This document shows positions 16,264 to 23,793 of a stretch of DNA of 64,000 nt, one piece after another. The notes beneath the pieces are model-generated. The model ran no database searches. It had not been told where the DNA came from and worked only from the letters and a program-made list of their open reading frames with translations. Source of the stretch: DSVZ01 sp964568145 (GTDB lineage: Bacteria > Verrucomicrobiota > Verrucomicrobiia > Limisphaerales > J093); the NCBI GenBank assembly GCA_964568145.1, contig CAZMOZ010000005.1:1-64000 (forward strand), read 5' to 3'. The translations under genes and the position numbers were made by a program. Positions within the stretch are counted from its first letter, which is position 1; every line of letters starts with the position of its first letter.

Positions 16264-18452
16264 GGTTCGAGCACGCGCTCGCAGTTGTCCAGGACGAGGA
16301 TCGTCGGGTGGTCGCGCAAGGCGCGTTCGATGGGCTGGAACGCTTCGTCCAGATTGCGGTACTGGGCGACCGAGTAGTTCTTCTGGCCGAGGAGTTGATG
16401 GCCGATGGTGTCGAGCACGGCGCGGGCGTCGCGGTGTTTCTCCAGGCTGACAAACACGGCGCGTTCGAAGCGGGCGGTGCGCGTGAGCCAGCGGGCCAGT
16501 TCGGCGGCCAGCGTGGTTTTGCCCTGACCGCCCGTCCCGCGCACCACGGCCCAGGGCTGGCGATGCAACAGGCGTTCGAGCGCGAGCAACTCCCGGCTGC
16601 GGCCCTGGAATTTATGCGGCGGTTCGTCCGGCAAAGCGCCGAGGCTGAGCCGGCGTTTCCGCGCTTCGAGGTGCTGGACCTCCCGGCCGGGAATTTTCGT
16701 GATGAGCTGCGGGTCGTGTTCTTCCTGGTAAATGACCGGCACAAACCAGTCCTGCAGCCGCAGGTCGCCCGCGCCCATGATCTTGCCGCGATAGGTGTCG
16801 TCGTGGAGGGCGCGCTGGCCCGCGAGCATGGCGCGGCCCACGCGCGCGCCGTGGGCCAGCTCGCCGTAGAACGCCTGCACAAAACGCCGCGCCGTCTCCA
16901 CCAGCACGCTGTGGCTCATGGCGACGACGGAGGTGACGCCTTCTTCGAGCAGGCGCGCGGCGACGGACGCGGTCGGGTCCAACTCGGACACGGCGGTCTG
17001 GCAGGCTTCGAGGAAGACCAGCGGGATGCGGTGCTGCCGGAACAGCCCCGCCAGCTTCGCCGCGTCAATGAACTCCGTCGTGCGCCGCTCCAGCTTGTCG
17101 GCGTCCCGGGCGTCTTCAAAACACAGCCCGCCCAGGCCGAGCCGTCTGTCATAGACGCCGTGTCCGTCGAAGTGGACGACATCGAACGACTCGTTGCGGT
17201 CGGCGGCTTGTTGCAGGGCTTGGTTCAGCGCGGCGTAGGTCGGCGGCGCGAGGAGGGTGAGTTTCACCAATTCGCCGAGTTGTTCCACGGCCTCGACGAG
17301 CGGCCGGGCGCTGATGCGGTGGTCAATGTAGCCCACGTCGTGGCCCTGGCCGTCGTGTTCAGGCTGCGGACTGACGAGCAGGATGCGAATGGGCAGGGCA
17401 GTGGGGCGCGCCGGCTGGGACTGGCGATTGGGCAGCCGGCGGCGGACGCACACGGGGCGCTTGCCCTGGAAGAGCCAGTTCTTGCCGTCGTGGAGCAGTT
17501 CCCACGGCAACGCGAGGAGTTCGGTGGCGGCTTCGCGAGCGGTGGCTTGCGCGTCGGCGGCTGCGCCTTCGGGCAGGTCGCTGTCCACCTGGACGGAGAA
17601 ACGATGTTCCGCGCCCTCGGCGGCGTGTTGCCAGGCGGCGAAAGGTGCGTTGGCCACGGCGGTTCCCAGCGCGGCTTGGAACAGGTCCTGCCCCCATTGC
17701 GGCAATTTCTGCTCGATGCCGTCGGCGCGCGTCTGGAACACGCCGACCGGCCAGAGGAAGAACTGTTCCAGATACCAGCGCAGGTCGTCGGCTTCGATGG
17801 GGCCGCGCGGGGCGGTGAACGTGAAGCGCTTGCTCTCGACGCGGCGCGCGGTGGCGTGCGCCGGCTCATAGATGAGCGTGGCCGTGGCGGTGACGCGGCG
17901 TTTGCCTTCGTGCGTGTCGAACTTCGGATCGGCGAAGGTGAGGATGAGTTCTTCGAGCGGCTTGGGCGCGGGCTGGGCGGCGGGTTCGCGGTCGGTGGGC
18001 AACGTTTCGCCGAGGGCGGCGAGGATGGCGGGCAGGGCGTCAGCCAGGCCGCCGGGACCGAGTTGGATGGGAACAGCCACCGGTTCTTCGTCGAACCAGT
18101 TTTCCAGCGCGGCGGGCGTGAGGCTGGGCAGCAGCAGCGGGATGACGCGGTAGCCATCGGCGCGGCGGCGCTTTTCCACGTCCAGTGCCTTCTCGATTTC
18201 GCGGCGCACCCAGCGGGAGTTCACGGTGTCGCGGCTGAGGACGACGATGACGTGACGGGCCGATTCGATGGCCTGCTCAATTTCACGGTTGAGCACGCTG
18301 CCACCGCGCAGGTTGCGCGAGTCCACCCAGACGGGATGCTGCTGAGCTTCGAGCGCTTCGCGGAGTTGTTGGACGAAGGTTTTGTCGGCGCTGGCGTGGG
18401 AAATGAAGACGGGGCCGTTGGGCGGTGGGGTGGGTTCCTTGGTTGCGGTCAT
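16191..18452 (-). CDS. N-terminal part of split TIR-CHAT-NTPase-TPR protein
   Basis: 753 residues. TIR domain at about 14-145: VFISHASADK, WVDSRNLRGG, VIVVLSRDTVNSRWVRREIE, with the putative catalytic Glu in WVRREIE (about E85). A beta-rich linker with PWELLHDG follows. The CHAT caspase-like protease domain, about 350-580, has catalytic His in HFDGHG (about H431) and Cys in LEACQT (about C484). The STAND/NB-ARC P-loop is GTGGQGKTT (639-647), with Walker B ILVLDN (718-723). The chain then enters an inserted palindrome and stops after 24 foreign residues. TIR domains cleave NAD+ or make signalling nucleotides and CHAT domains are proteases; with an NTPase and TPR sensor this looks like an abortive-infection receptor (inference). 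The ATG at 18452 is chosen over an upstream GTG-type extension. No Shine-Dalgarno. Confidence 0.88.
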   Translation of the reverse strand: MTATKEPTPPPNGPVFISHASADKTFVQQLREALEAQQHPVWVDSRNLRGGSVLNREIEQAIESARHVIVVLSRDTVNSRWVRREIEKALDVEKRRRADGYRVIPLLLPSLTPAALENWFDEEPVAVPIQLGPGGLADALPAILAALGETLPTDREPAAQPAPKPLEELILTFADPKFDTHEGKRRVTATATLIYEPAHATARRVESKRFTFTAPRGPIEADDLRWYLEQFFLWPVGVFQTRADGIEQKLPQWGQDLFQAALGTAVANAPFAAWQHAAEGAEHRFSVQVDSDLPEGAAADAQATAREAATELLALPWELLHDGKNWLFQGKRPVCVRRRLPNRQSQPARPTALPIRILLVSPQPEHDGQGHDVGYIDHRISARPLVEAVEQLGELVKLTLLAPPTYAALNQALQQAADRNESFDVVHFDGHGVYDRRLGLGGLCFEDARDADKLERRTTEFIDAAKLAGLFRQHRIPLVFLEACQTAVSELDPTASVAARLLEEGVTSVVAMSHSVLVETARRFVQAFYGELAHGARVGRAMLAGQRALHDDTYRGKIMGAGDLRLQDWFVPVIYQEEHDPQLITKIPGREVQHLEARKRRLSLGALPDEPPHKFQGRSRELLALERLLHRQPWAVVRGTGGQGKTTLAAELARWLTRTARFERAVFVSLEKHRDARAVLDTIGHQLLGQKNYSVAQYRNLDEAFQPIERALRDHPTILVLDNCERVLEPVAADVRRRSDARDTKPAEGNPPP

Positions 18453-18577
18453 GGTTTCACGCCGGCGTGCCGGACCAGTCCGTGGAAGGTGAACTCCCCG
18501 CGGTCTCCCGGAGCCGCATGGCCTGTCCACCAGCCAGCGGGTAACGCACCTGGGCGGCGTTTAATCGTTGCGGCAGT

Positions 18578-18766
18578 TCATCCATGTCGCGGGGTGTTCC
18601 GGGCCGGCTTTCGCAGCAACGCCGCCTTCCAGCGGTTCATCTCCGCGTGGCTGGCGAACCGCTGGCACTTGAACTTCGGCAGCGGCGGGCCGGGCGGCAG
18701 CGTCACCCCCGCGGGCTGTCTGGCCCACAGCTTCACCTTCGCGTGCCGGTCGTCACTGATCTTCAC
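18578..18766 (-). CDS. Small hypothetical protein upstream of the TIR-CHAT gene
   Basis: Possible 62-residue protein starting with GTG at 18766 (MKISDDRHAKVKLWARQPAG) and ending NTPRHG. The centre (TLPPGPPLPKFKCQRFASHA, EMNRWKAALL) is basic and amphipathic, and looks more protein-like than the surrounding non-coding repeats. It reads in the same direction as, and 125 nt before, the TIR-CHAT start, and head-to-head with the HPr-like gene. No domain is recognised. The frame is open further upstream into the antisense of the HPr gene; I consider that extension spurious. Confidence 0.45.
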   Translation of the reverse strand: MKISDDRHAKVKLWARQPAGVTLPPGPPLPKFKCQRFASHAEMNRWKAALLRKPARNTPRHG

Positions 18767-18907
18767 GCGCCCAACATAACCCGGGCGGACGGTGGTGGGG
18801 AAGCGTTGCTTCACCGGGGTTGGGCTCGGTGTCACGCCCCGGGCGAAGGCGAGTTTGAACCTTTCGCCGACGGCATTGTTCGAACCTTGGTCAGTGCGTT
18901 GTCGGCC

Positions 18908-19267
18908 ATGAAAACGACCCGGGTGTTTGTGCCCTGGCAGGAAGGGTTGCACGCCAGAGCCGCCGCGCAGTTGGTGCGGCGGATTCGCGACCTGCGCTCG
19001 CGGGTGCGCTTCCGCGCCGGCCCGCGCGTCGCCGACGGCCGGAGCATTCTGTCCCTCCTCGCGTTGTGCGCCCCGCGCGACACAGCGATCGAGATCGAGG
19101 TCTCCGGCGACGACGAAGACGCCGCCGTCGACCTGATCGCCAGCCTGTTCACGGACGCGAAGCACTGTGAAGGCGTGGATGGCGAGGGGGATGATCAACC
19201 GTGCCGGCCGGAACGCACTCTCGGCGCCCGAACTTCCGCGGTGTCCAGGACCGGCGGAACTGGCTGA
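18908..19267 (+). CDS. HPr-family phosphocarrier-like protein with C-terminal tail
   Basis: 119 residues. The first 86 or so match HPr: active-site His at the canonical position 15 in EGLHARAAA, and the regulatory Ser at 46 in ADGRSILSLLAL. Both place it with PTS phosphocarriers, which pass phosphate from enzyme I to sugar permeases or act in Ser-phosphorylation control. Residue 18 is Ala where HPr normally has Pro (GLHARPA). About 33 residues (EGVDGEGDDQP...) extend beyond the normal end, just before a repeat element, and may be read-out from a lost stop. No other PTS gene is in the window. In bacteria with few sugar permeases such HPr proteins often serve regulation rather than transport (inference). 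Confidence 0.75.
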   Translation: MKTTRVFVPWQEGLHARAAAQLVRRIRDLRSRVRFRAGPRVADGRSILSLLALCAPRDTAIEIEVSGDDEDAAVDLIASLFTDAKHCEGVDGEGDDQPCRPERTLGARTSAVSRTGGTG

Positions 19268-19277
19268 GTGTCCGGTG

Positions 19278-19485
19278 GACGCATCTCAATTTTGTGCCGG
19301 CCGTAGCGCCTGCCGGGGTGGCGGCCGGCTTCCAGCCCGGTGGCGGTGTATGGGCGGCACTGTGGGACGGTGCTTTTCGTCAAAGATTCCGGGCGGCAGG
19401 ATGCCGCCCTCCACGGCAGCCAGGGATGGCCGCCGCCACCCCGGGCGGCGTCTGGTCGCTTCCACTGTCTGCAAAAAGTGCGACG
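19278..19485. repeat. MITE-like hairpin cassette between HPr and CDF genes
   Basis: Left end GACGCATCTCAATTTTGTGC (19279-19298) resembles the GGCGCATCTCA ends of units at 36.2 and 57.6 kb; the right end GCAAAAAGTGCGACG is a weak inverted match. The interior has GGGCGGCA/TGCCGCCC (19391-19409) and GGCAGCC/GGATGGCC stems. About 100 nt of the interior (GATTCCGGGCGGCAGGATGC and following) is nearly identical to the unit at 22.5 kb. Confidence 0.65.
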
Positions 19486-19559
19486 AGCCCCGGTCCCATC
19501 CACCGGCCTTGAACCGGTATCGGCTTCCCGCGGCTGGCACACGCGACCGGAGCGGCCGT

Positions 19560-20471
19560 TCACCGCCCGGTGACCATCTCGGGTGCGGGCGGGTTGTTGT
19601 CCGCCGGTTCGAGGTGGACCAGCACGTCGGCCACGGCCGGGACATCCGCGCGCACGCGGTCCTTCACGGCGTGGGCGATGGCGTGGGCGTCGCGCACCGG
19701 CATCTCCGGCGCCACCTCCACGTGCATGTCCACGAAGTACTGCCCGCCCATCTTGCGCACGCGGCACTGCTCGATGCGCGCCACGCCGGGGATGCCGGCG
19801 GCGATGCCGCTGACGCGCTCGTTGAACTGCGGGTCCGGCGCGGTGTCCATGAGCTCGGCCAGCGTGCCGCGCAGCAGCCGCCAGCCGTTCCAGGCGATGA
19901 TCCCCGCCGCCACGAGCGCCGCCACGTCGTCCGCCCGCGCGTAATCCGGCCCGCCGATCAAGGCGATGCTGATGCCGATGCCCGCCGCCAGCGAGGTGAT
20001 CGCGTCGCTGCGGTGATGCCAGGCGTCGGACTTCACCGCCAGGTTGTCCAGGGAAACGCCTTCGCGGAGCACGAAGCGGAACAGGGTTTCCTTCACCAGC
20101 ACGACCGCGATGAGCACGACCAGCGTGAACGGCGCGGGGGCCTGGTGCGGGTGGAGCAGTTCGACGACCGAGGTGACGGCGATCCACGCGGCGGCGACGA
20201 ACAGCATGGTGGCCACGACCGCGGCGGCGATGGGTTCGGCCTTGCCGTGGCCATACGGGTGATCGGCGTCCGGCGGCGTGGCGGCCACCACCAACCCGCG
20301 CCAGACGATGAGCGAGCAGAGCAGGTCGGCAAGCGATTCGACGCCGTCGGCCACCAGCGCGTGGCTGTGGCCGAACACCCCCGCGACCGTCTTGCCCCCG
20401 GCGAGCAGGGTGTTGACGATCATGCCCAGGAAGGTGGCCCGCAGGCTGCGTTGAAGCCGGGTGCGCTGCAC
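19560..20471 (-). CDS. Cation diffusion facilitator (CDF) family metal transporter
   Basis: 303-residue inner-membrane divalent-metal/proton antiporter. About six transmembrane helices are visible, with the two hallmark metal-binding helices: HSHALVADGVESLADLL in TM2 and WHHRSDAITSLAAG (HxxxD) in TM5. A cytoplasmic ferredoxin-like domain follows (IPGVARIEQCRVRKMGGQYF, VDMHVEVAPEM, AHAIAHAVKDRV). Likely exports Zn2+, Fe2+ or Mn2+; the metal cannot be read from sequence. The frame opens upstream to an ATG at 20540, but that part overlaps a palindromic repeat (20528-20547), so I use the GTG at 20471 just before LQRSLRATFLGM. No other metal-handling gene is adjacent. Confidence 0.88.
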   Translation of the reverse strand: MQRTRLQRSLRATFLGMIVNTLLAGGKTVAGVFGHSHALVADGVESLADLLCSLIVWRGLVVAATPPDADHPYGHGKAEPIAAAVVATMLFVAAAWIAVTSVVELLHPHQAPAPFTLVVLIAVVLVKETLFRFVLREGVSLDNLAVKSDAWHHRSDAITSLAAGIGISIALIGGPDYARADDVAALVAAGIIAWNGWRLLRGTLAELMDTAPDPQFNERVSGIAAGIPGVARIEQCRVRKMGGQYFVDMHVEVAPEMPVRDAHAIAHAVKDRVRADVPAVADVLVHLEPADNNPPAPEMVTGR

Positions 20472-20527
20472 ACGGCGAGTTAACCAACCGGGCGCGAATC
20501 TGGCATCTGAAAACCAGCCGCAGTAGC

Positions 20528-20660
20528 GGCAGGCATCCATGCCTGCCGTGAGCCGGGCTTCCAGCCCGGCGGAAGACAGTTGGCGTCGTCAGCGGGTGGT
20601 GTTTCCAGCCGTATTCTGGGCGGCAGGATGCCGCCCTCTACGTCAGGCAAGATGCCTGAC
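20528..20660. repeat. Cassette of four perfect short hairpins
   Basis: Four stems of 8-9 bp with 2-3 nt loops: GGCAGGCAT/ATGCCTGCC (20528-20547), GCCGGGCT/AGCCCGGC (20552-20570), GGGCGGCA/TGCCGCCC (20618-20636) and GTCAGGCA/TGCCTGAC (20642-20660). It lies between the divergent CDF and MFS genes and may mask their promoters. A short word array, GGATTTCGCACTTCGGATTT, follows at 20742-20761. Confidence 0.75.
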
Positions 20661-20787
20661 GCCACGGCCGCATCGCTGTCGCCAGCGCCGTGGCGATTCA
20701 CCTGTGTCAGCAGACGCAACAAGCGGCCTGCGCCACCCGCGCGGATTTCGCACTTCGGATTTCGGACCGGCTGGTTAGGCTGGGGCC

Positions 20788-22017
20788 GTGACCGCGTCGG
20801 ATCGCGCCCGCGTGACGTACCGCCTGGAACTCCAGCGGGCCGTGGCCAATGGCGTGCTCGAAGCGGCCGGCAGCACGTTTCTGCTGCTCATCGCGCTGAA
20901 ATACTTCCATGCGGGCGCCCTGGCCAAGGCGCTCGTGGCGGGAGGCGGCAGCGCGGGGCTGATGCTCACGCCGCTGGTGGTGTCGCAGGTGGCCCGCTGG
21001 GGCTGGCCCGCGGCCCGGGCCGCGGCGTGGTGCGCCTGCGTGGGCGCCGGCACGTTCGTGCTGATGGCCGCCGTGCCCTGGCTGCCGCTGTATGTCTTCG
21101 GCTCGATCGTGAGCATGGCGGCGGCGGCGGCGGTGATCCCGCTGCTCACCCAGATTTACCAGGAGAACTACCCGGAGGCGCGGCGCGGCAAGCTCTTCGC
21201 CCGTGCCGTGATGCTCCGCATCGCCGTCAACGCAGGCTTCAGCGAAATCGCCGGCCGCCTGCTGGCCGGGCACATCGCTTACTCGCGGGTGTTGTTGCTG
21301 GTCTTTGCCGCGGCGTTTGCCTTCGCGGCGTCGCGCCTGGCGCGCTACCCGTCCCGGCCGTTGCACAACGACGGCGGCTCGCACCCGTTCCGGGCAATGC
21401 GCCATGCGCGCGAGGACCGGCTGTTCCGGCACACGCTGACCGCCTGGATGCTGATGGGCTTCGCGAACCTGATGATGCTGCCGCTGCGGGTCGAGTACCT
21501 GGGCAATCCGCGTTACGGCCTGCAACTGGACGCGCGGCAGATCGCCTTCGTCGTCGGCGTGGTGCCCAACATCGCCCGCCTGCTGATGAGCCAGGTCTGG
21601 GGCTGGCTGTTCGACCGGATGAACTTCTTCTCGTTGCGTGTGGTGCTCAACGCCGGTTTCGCGCTGGGCATCCTGACCTTTTTCCTCAGCGACTCGATGA
21701 CTGGCCTGCTGGCGGGTGCCATCGTCTTCGGCATCGCCAACGCGGGCGGCGACGTGGCATGGGGTTTGTGGGTGACCAAGCTGGCCCCGCCCGAGCGGGT
21801 GGCGGACTACATGTCCGTGCACACGTTCTTCACCGGCGTGCGCGGCGTGGTGGCGCCGGTGGCCGCGTTTTACGCCGCCAGGAGCCTGCCGCTGGGAACG
21901 ATCGGCGCGATCAGCGCGGCGATGATCTTCGCGGCGAGCCTGCTGCTGGTGCCGGAAATCCGCTGGGCGCGCCAGGCGCGGCCGGGCGAGGTCCGCGGCG
22001 AACCGCTTTCCGAGTAA
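20788..22017 (+). CDS. Major facilitator superfamily transporter
   Basis: 409 residues with about twelve hydrophobic helices separated by short loops and a central charged loop (LARYPSRPLHNDGGSHPFRA, about residues 190-210), the usual two six-helix halves. Recognisable segments include RLELQRAVANGVLEAAGSTF at the start and VVPNIARLLMSQVWGWLFDR. The GTG at 20788 follows an A-poor leader without a Shine-Dalgarno. Substrate is unknown; nothing nearby shows it. The gene converges with tmRNA, 60 nt away. Confidence 0.8.
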   Translation: MTASDRARVTYRLELQRAVANGVLEAAGSTFLLLIALKYFHAGALAKALVAGGGSAGLMLTPLVVSQVARWGWPAARAAAWCACVGAGTFVLMAAVPWLPLYVFGSIVSMAAAAAVIPLLTQIYQENYPEARRGKLFARAVMLRIAVNAGFSEIAGRLLAGHIAYSRVLLLVFAAAFAFAASRLARYPSRPLHNDGGSHPFRAMRHAREDRLFRHTLTAWMLMGFANLMMLPLRVEYLGNPRYGLQLDARQIAFVVGVVPNIARLLMSQVWGWLFDRMNFFSLRVVLNAGFALGILTFFLSDSMTGLLAGAIVFGIANAGGDVAWGLWVTKLAPPERVADYMSVHTFFTGVRGVVAPVAAFYAARSLPLGTIGAISAAMIFAASLLLVPEIRWARQARPGEVRGEPLSE

Positions 22018-22077
22018 GCCGGAAGCTGCCCTGCCAGCGGGTGGCTCCCTGGCCGCCCGAGGACGCGGGAAAGAAAA

Positions 22078-22430
22078 TGGTGGAGGCGAGGGGAGTCGAA
22101 CCCCTGTCCCTGACACAAGCCCCAGCCGCGACTACATGCTTAGCCGGAGGTTCATCTCGGCCGCGGGAACGCCCTCCGGCGCGCTTCCCCGCCGCCCAGG
22201 CGGCATGAGCTTTTCTCGGGTCGCCGCGCGCCGTCTCCGCGTCAACCCATGCCTGCTGTGGCGTTCAGCCGGCGTAGCAGGCGTCCACCGGTGAACGTCG
22301 CGGCGATTTAGGCCGCGAGAGCCAACTCTTCGTTAGCAGTTTGTTTTGATGCGATGATTTACGAGGCCCACGCATCGTCCTCGGCATGCCGCCTCTGGCG
22401 CTCATCCCAGGTCGAAACCAGTACGCCCCC
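22078..22430 (-). ncRNA. ssrA: Transfer-messenger RNA (tmRNA)
   Basis: The 5' end GGGGGCGTACTGGTTTCGAC pairs with the 3' end CGCCTCC-A-CCA to form a 7-bp acceptor stem. It includes the G3-U70 wobble needed by alanyl-tRNA synthetase, and CCA is encoded. The T-arm GGGGTTCGACTCCCC lies next to the 3' end. About 353 nt, one-piece form. The resume codon and tag are at 22352-22308. tmRNA with SmpB rescues stalled ribosomes and tags the product for proteolysis. Confidence 0.95.
22308..22352 (-). other. tmRNA tag reading frame
   Basis: Reading from GCA gives ASKQTANEELALAA followed by TAA. The ALAA end is the conserved degron recognised by ClpXP and related proteases. The resume point (GCA) is inferred from the spacing and from the requirement for Ala first. 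Confidence 0.8.
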
Positions 22431-22448
22431 ACCCAAGCGAACGTCATC

Positions 22449-22477
22449 ATCGTGGACCCGGAACCTCCGTTGGTCAA
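22449..22477 (-). promoter_or_regulatory. Possible tmRNA promoter
   Basis: On the minus strand TTGACC (22477-22472) is followed by 17 nt and CACGAT (22454-22449), 18 nt before the mature 5' end. The -35 box is good and the -10 weak. A short 5' leader removed by RNase P would explain the distance. Confidence 0.35.
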
Positions 22478-22504
22478 GGGCCGGGCCGCCGTCCGTCCGC
22501 GCGG

Positions 22505-22695
22505 GAGCGCACCTTGATTTCGTGCAGGCCGAATTGCCTGCCGCAGTAGCGTCGGCTTCCAGCCGGCCGAGAGCCGGGCCTCCAGCCCGGTGGTGCGCGG
22601 GCGGCACCCTGCGGGAGGCGTTTCCGTCGTGGATTCCGGGCGGCAAGATGCCGCCCTCCACGGCGGCCAGGAATGGCCGCCGCCACCCCCGGGCG
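22505..22695. repeat. Hairpin cassette between tmRNA and isomerase gene
   Basis: Related to the 19.3-kb unit: shared GATTCCGGGCGGCAAGATGC, CCTCCACGGCGGCCAGGAAT and CGTTTCCGTCGTGG-type segments. Left end AGCGCACCTTGATTTCGTGC; the right end is degraded. Internal stems GGGCGGCA/TGCCGCCC and GAGCCGGGC/GCCCGG. Confidence 0.6.
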
Positions 22696-22713
22696 CTGGA
22701 ACGGAACGTCCGT

Positions 22714-23616
22714 TCAGCAGCCAAACACCTGCCGGACGAACTCGCGGCTGCGACGATGGTTCTCCACCGCGCTGCGGGTGATGCGGGTGCCGTTCTCCAG
22801 CGCCAGTTCCACCGCGTACACCGGCGCCAGTTGCCGCTCGCGGGCAAACCGGGCGATCTCCGTGTAGTCAATGTCGCCCGTGTCGAGGTCCTCCCACCAC
22901 ACGCCGTCCCGGCTCTGGCGCAGGTGCCAGGACACCACGCGGTCCGCGTACTCGCGCAAGGCGGTCATGGGCGGCAGCCCGCCACGGTACATCCAGTGGG
23001 TGTCAATGTTGAAGCCCACCAGTTCCTTCGGGCTGTGTCGGAAGTTGTGGTGGAACTCGCGCGCCTGGTTGGCCAGCTCGGGGGTGTGGTGATGAATGCC
23101 CAGCTTTAGCCCCAGCGCCTGCAAACCCCGCCCCAGGTCCACCAGGGCGGCGGCCTGGCGTTTGAGCTCGTCCTCGGTCTTGTCGCGGCCGATCGGGTCT
23201 GGATTGCAGTTGATCACCTGGAACCCGGCCTCGCGGCAGGCCTTCGCCGCGGTCAGCAGTCGCTGGACGACCTCGCCGGCCTTTTCGTCGTGCAACCGTC
23301 CGCCGGTGTACAGCGCGACGGGCTTCAAGCCCTTGGCGCGGAGCCGCCCGGCGAACCGGACGTTCGCCTCGGGGTCGCCCGCGTCGAGAAAGCCCTCGGC
23401 GAAGTCGTATCCCGTGTCGCGCAGCGCCGACAGCACGTCGTCTAGGTGGTCGTTCAGGTTCTTGCCCTCGCGCTGGTAGTACTGGCCCCAGCCGTAAAGC
23501 TGCGAGCCCACCAGCGGTTTGCTTGGCGTCGAAGCCGCCCGGCCGGGCGCGGTGGTGGTGGCCGTGGCCAAGCCAGCGGCGAGGGTACGAAGGAAATCGC
23601 GACGCGAAGTGTGCAT
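22714..23616 (-). CDS. Tat-exported sugar phosphate isomerase/epimerase-like TIM barrel
   Basis: 300 residues. The N-terminus MHTSRRDFLRTLAAGLATAT has the twin-arginine SRRDFL motif and a hydrophobic core ending near APGRAA, so the protein is exported folded. The barrel shows AP-endonuclease-2/xylose isomerase-like features: YDFAEGFLDAG, LGIHHHTPE, VGFNIDTHWMYRGG, VVSWHLRQSRDG and YAVELALENG, with His, Asp and Glu residues suited to metal binding. Such proteins, together with exported Gfo/Idh/MocA oxidoreductases, are common in Verrucomicrobiota and Planctomycetota, probably for unusual sugar breakdown. It is divergent from exactly such a partner at 23794 with 177 nt between, so shared control is likely. 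Exact substrate unknown. Confidence 0.85.
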   Translation of the reverse strand: MHTSRRDFLRTLAAGLATATTTAPGRAASTPSKPLVGSQLYGWGQYYQREGKNLNDHLDDVLSALRDTGYDFAEGFLDAGDPEANVRFAGRLRAKGLKPVALYTGGRLHDEKAGEVVQRLLTAAKACREAGFQVINCNPDPIGRDKTEDELKRQAAALVDLGRGLQALGLKLGIHHHTPELANQAREFHHNFRHSPKELVGFNIDTHWMYRGGLPPMTALREYADRVVSWHLRQSRDGVWWEDLDTGDIDYTEIARFARERQLAPVYAVELALENGTRITRSAVENHRRSREFVRQVFGC

Positions 23617-23793
23617 GCGCCCTGCCTACCATTGCGGTGCGGTCGGCGCAACGTTGGAACCACCGGCAAACGCAGGGAGCGCTGGCTTCCTTGCCGGCGG
23701 TTTGCCGCGAACGCGCAACTGGCGGCGGCGTCGCTCCGGCGCGGGATGGATTTTGTTGGAGCGTCCGTGGGTCCGGCGCTAGAACTCCGCGCC

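Noticed and set aside
16308..18779. 823-codon open frame antisense to the TIR-CHAT gene
   Set aside because: No recognisable domain and typical antisense composition; the minus-strand gene carries all TIR, CHAT and P-loop motifs.
18578..19198. 206-codon minus-strand gene overlapping the HPr gene
   Set aside because: Its first two thirds are antisense of a clear HPr domain; only the last 62 codons look protein-like and are reported separately.
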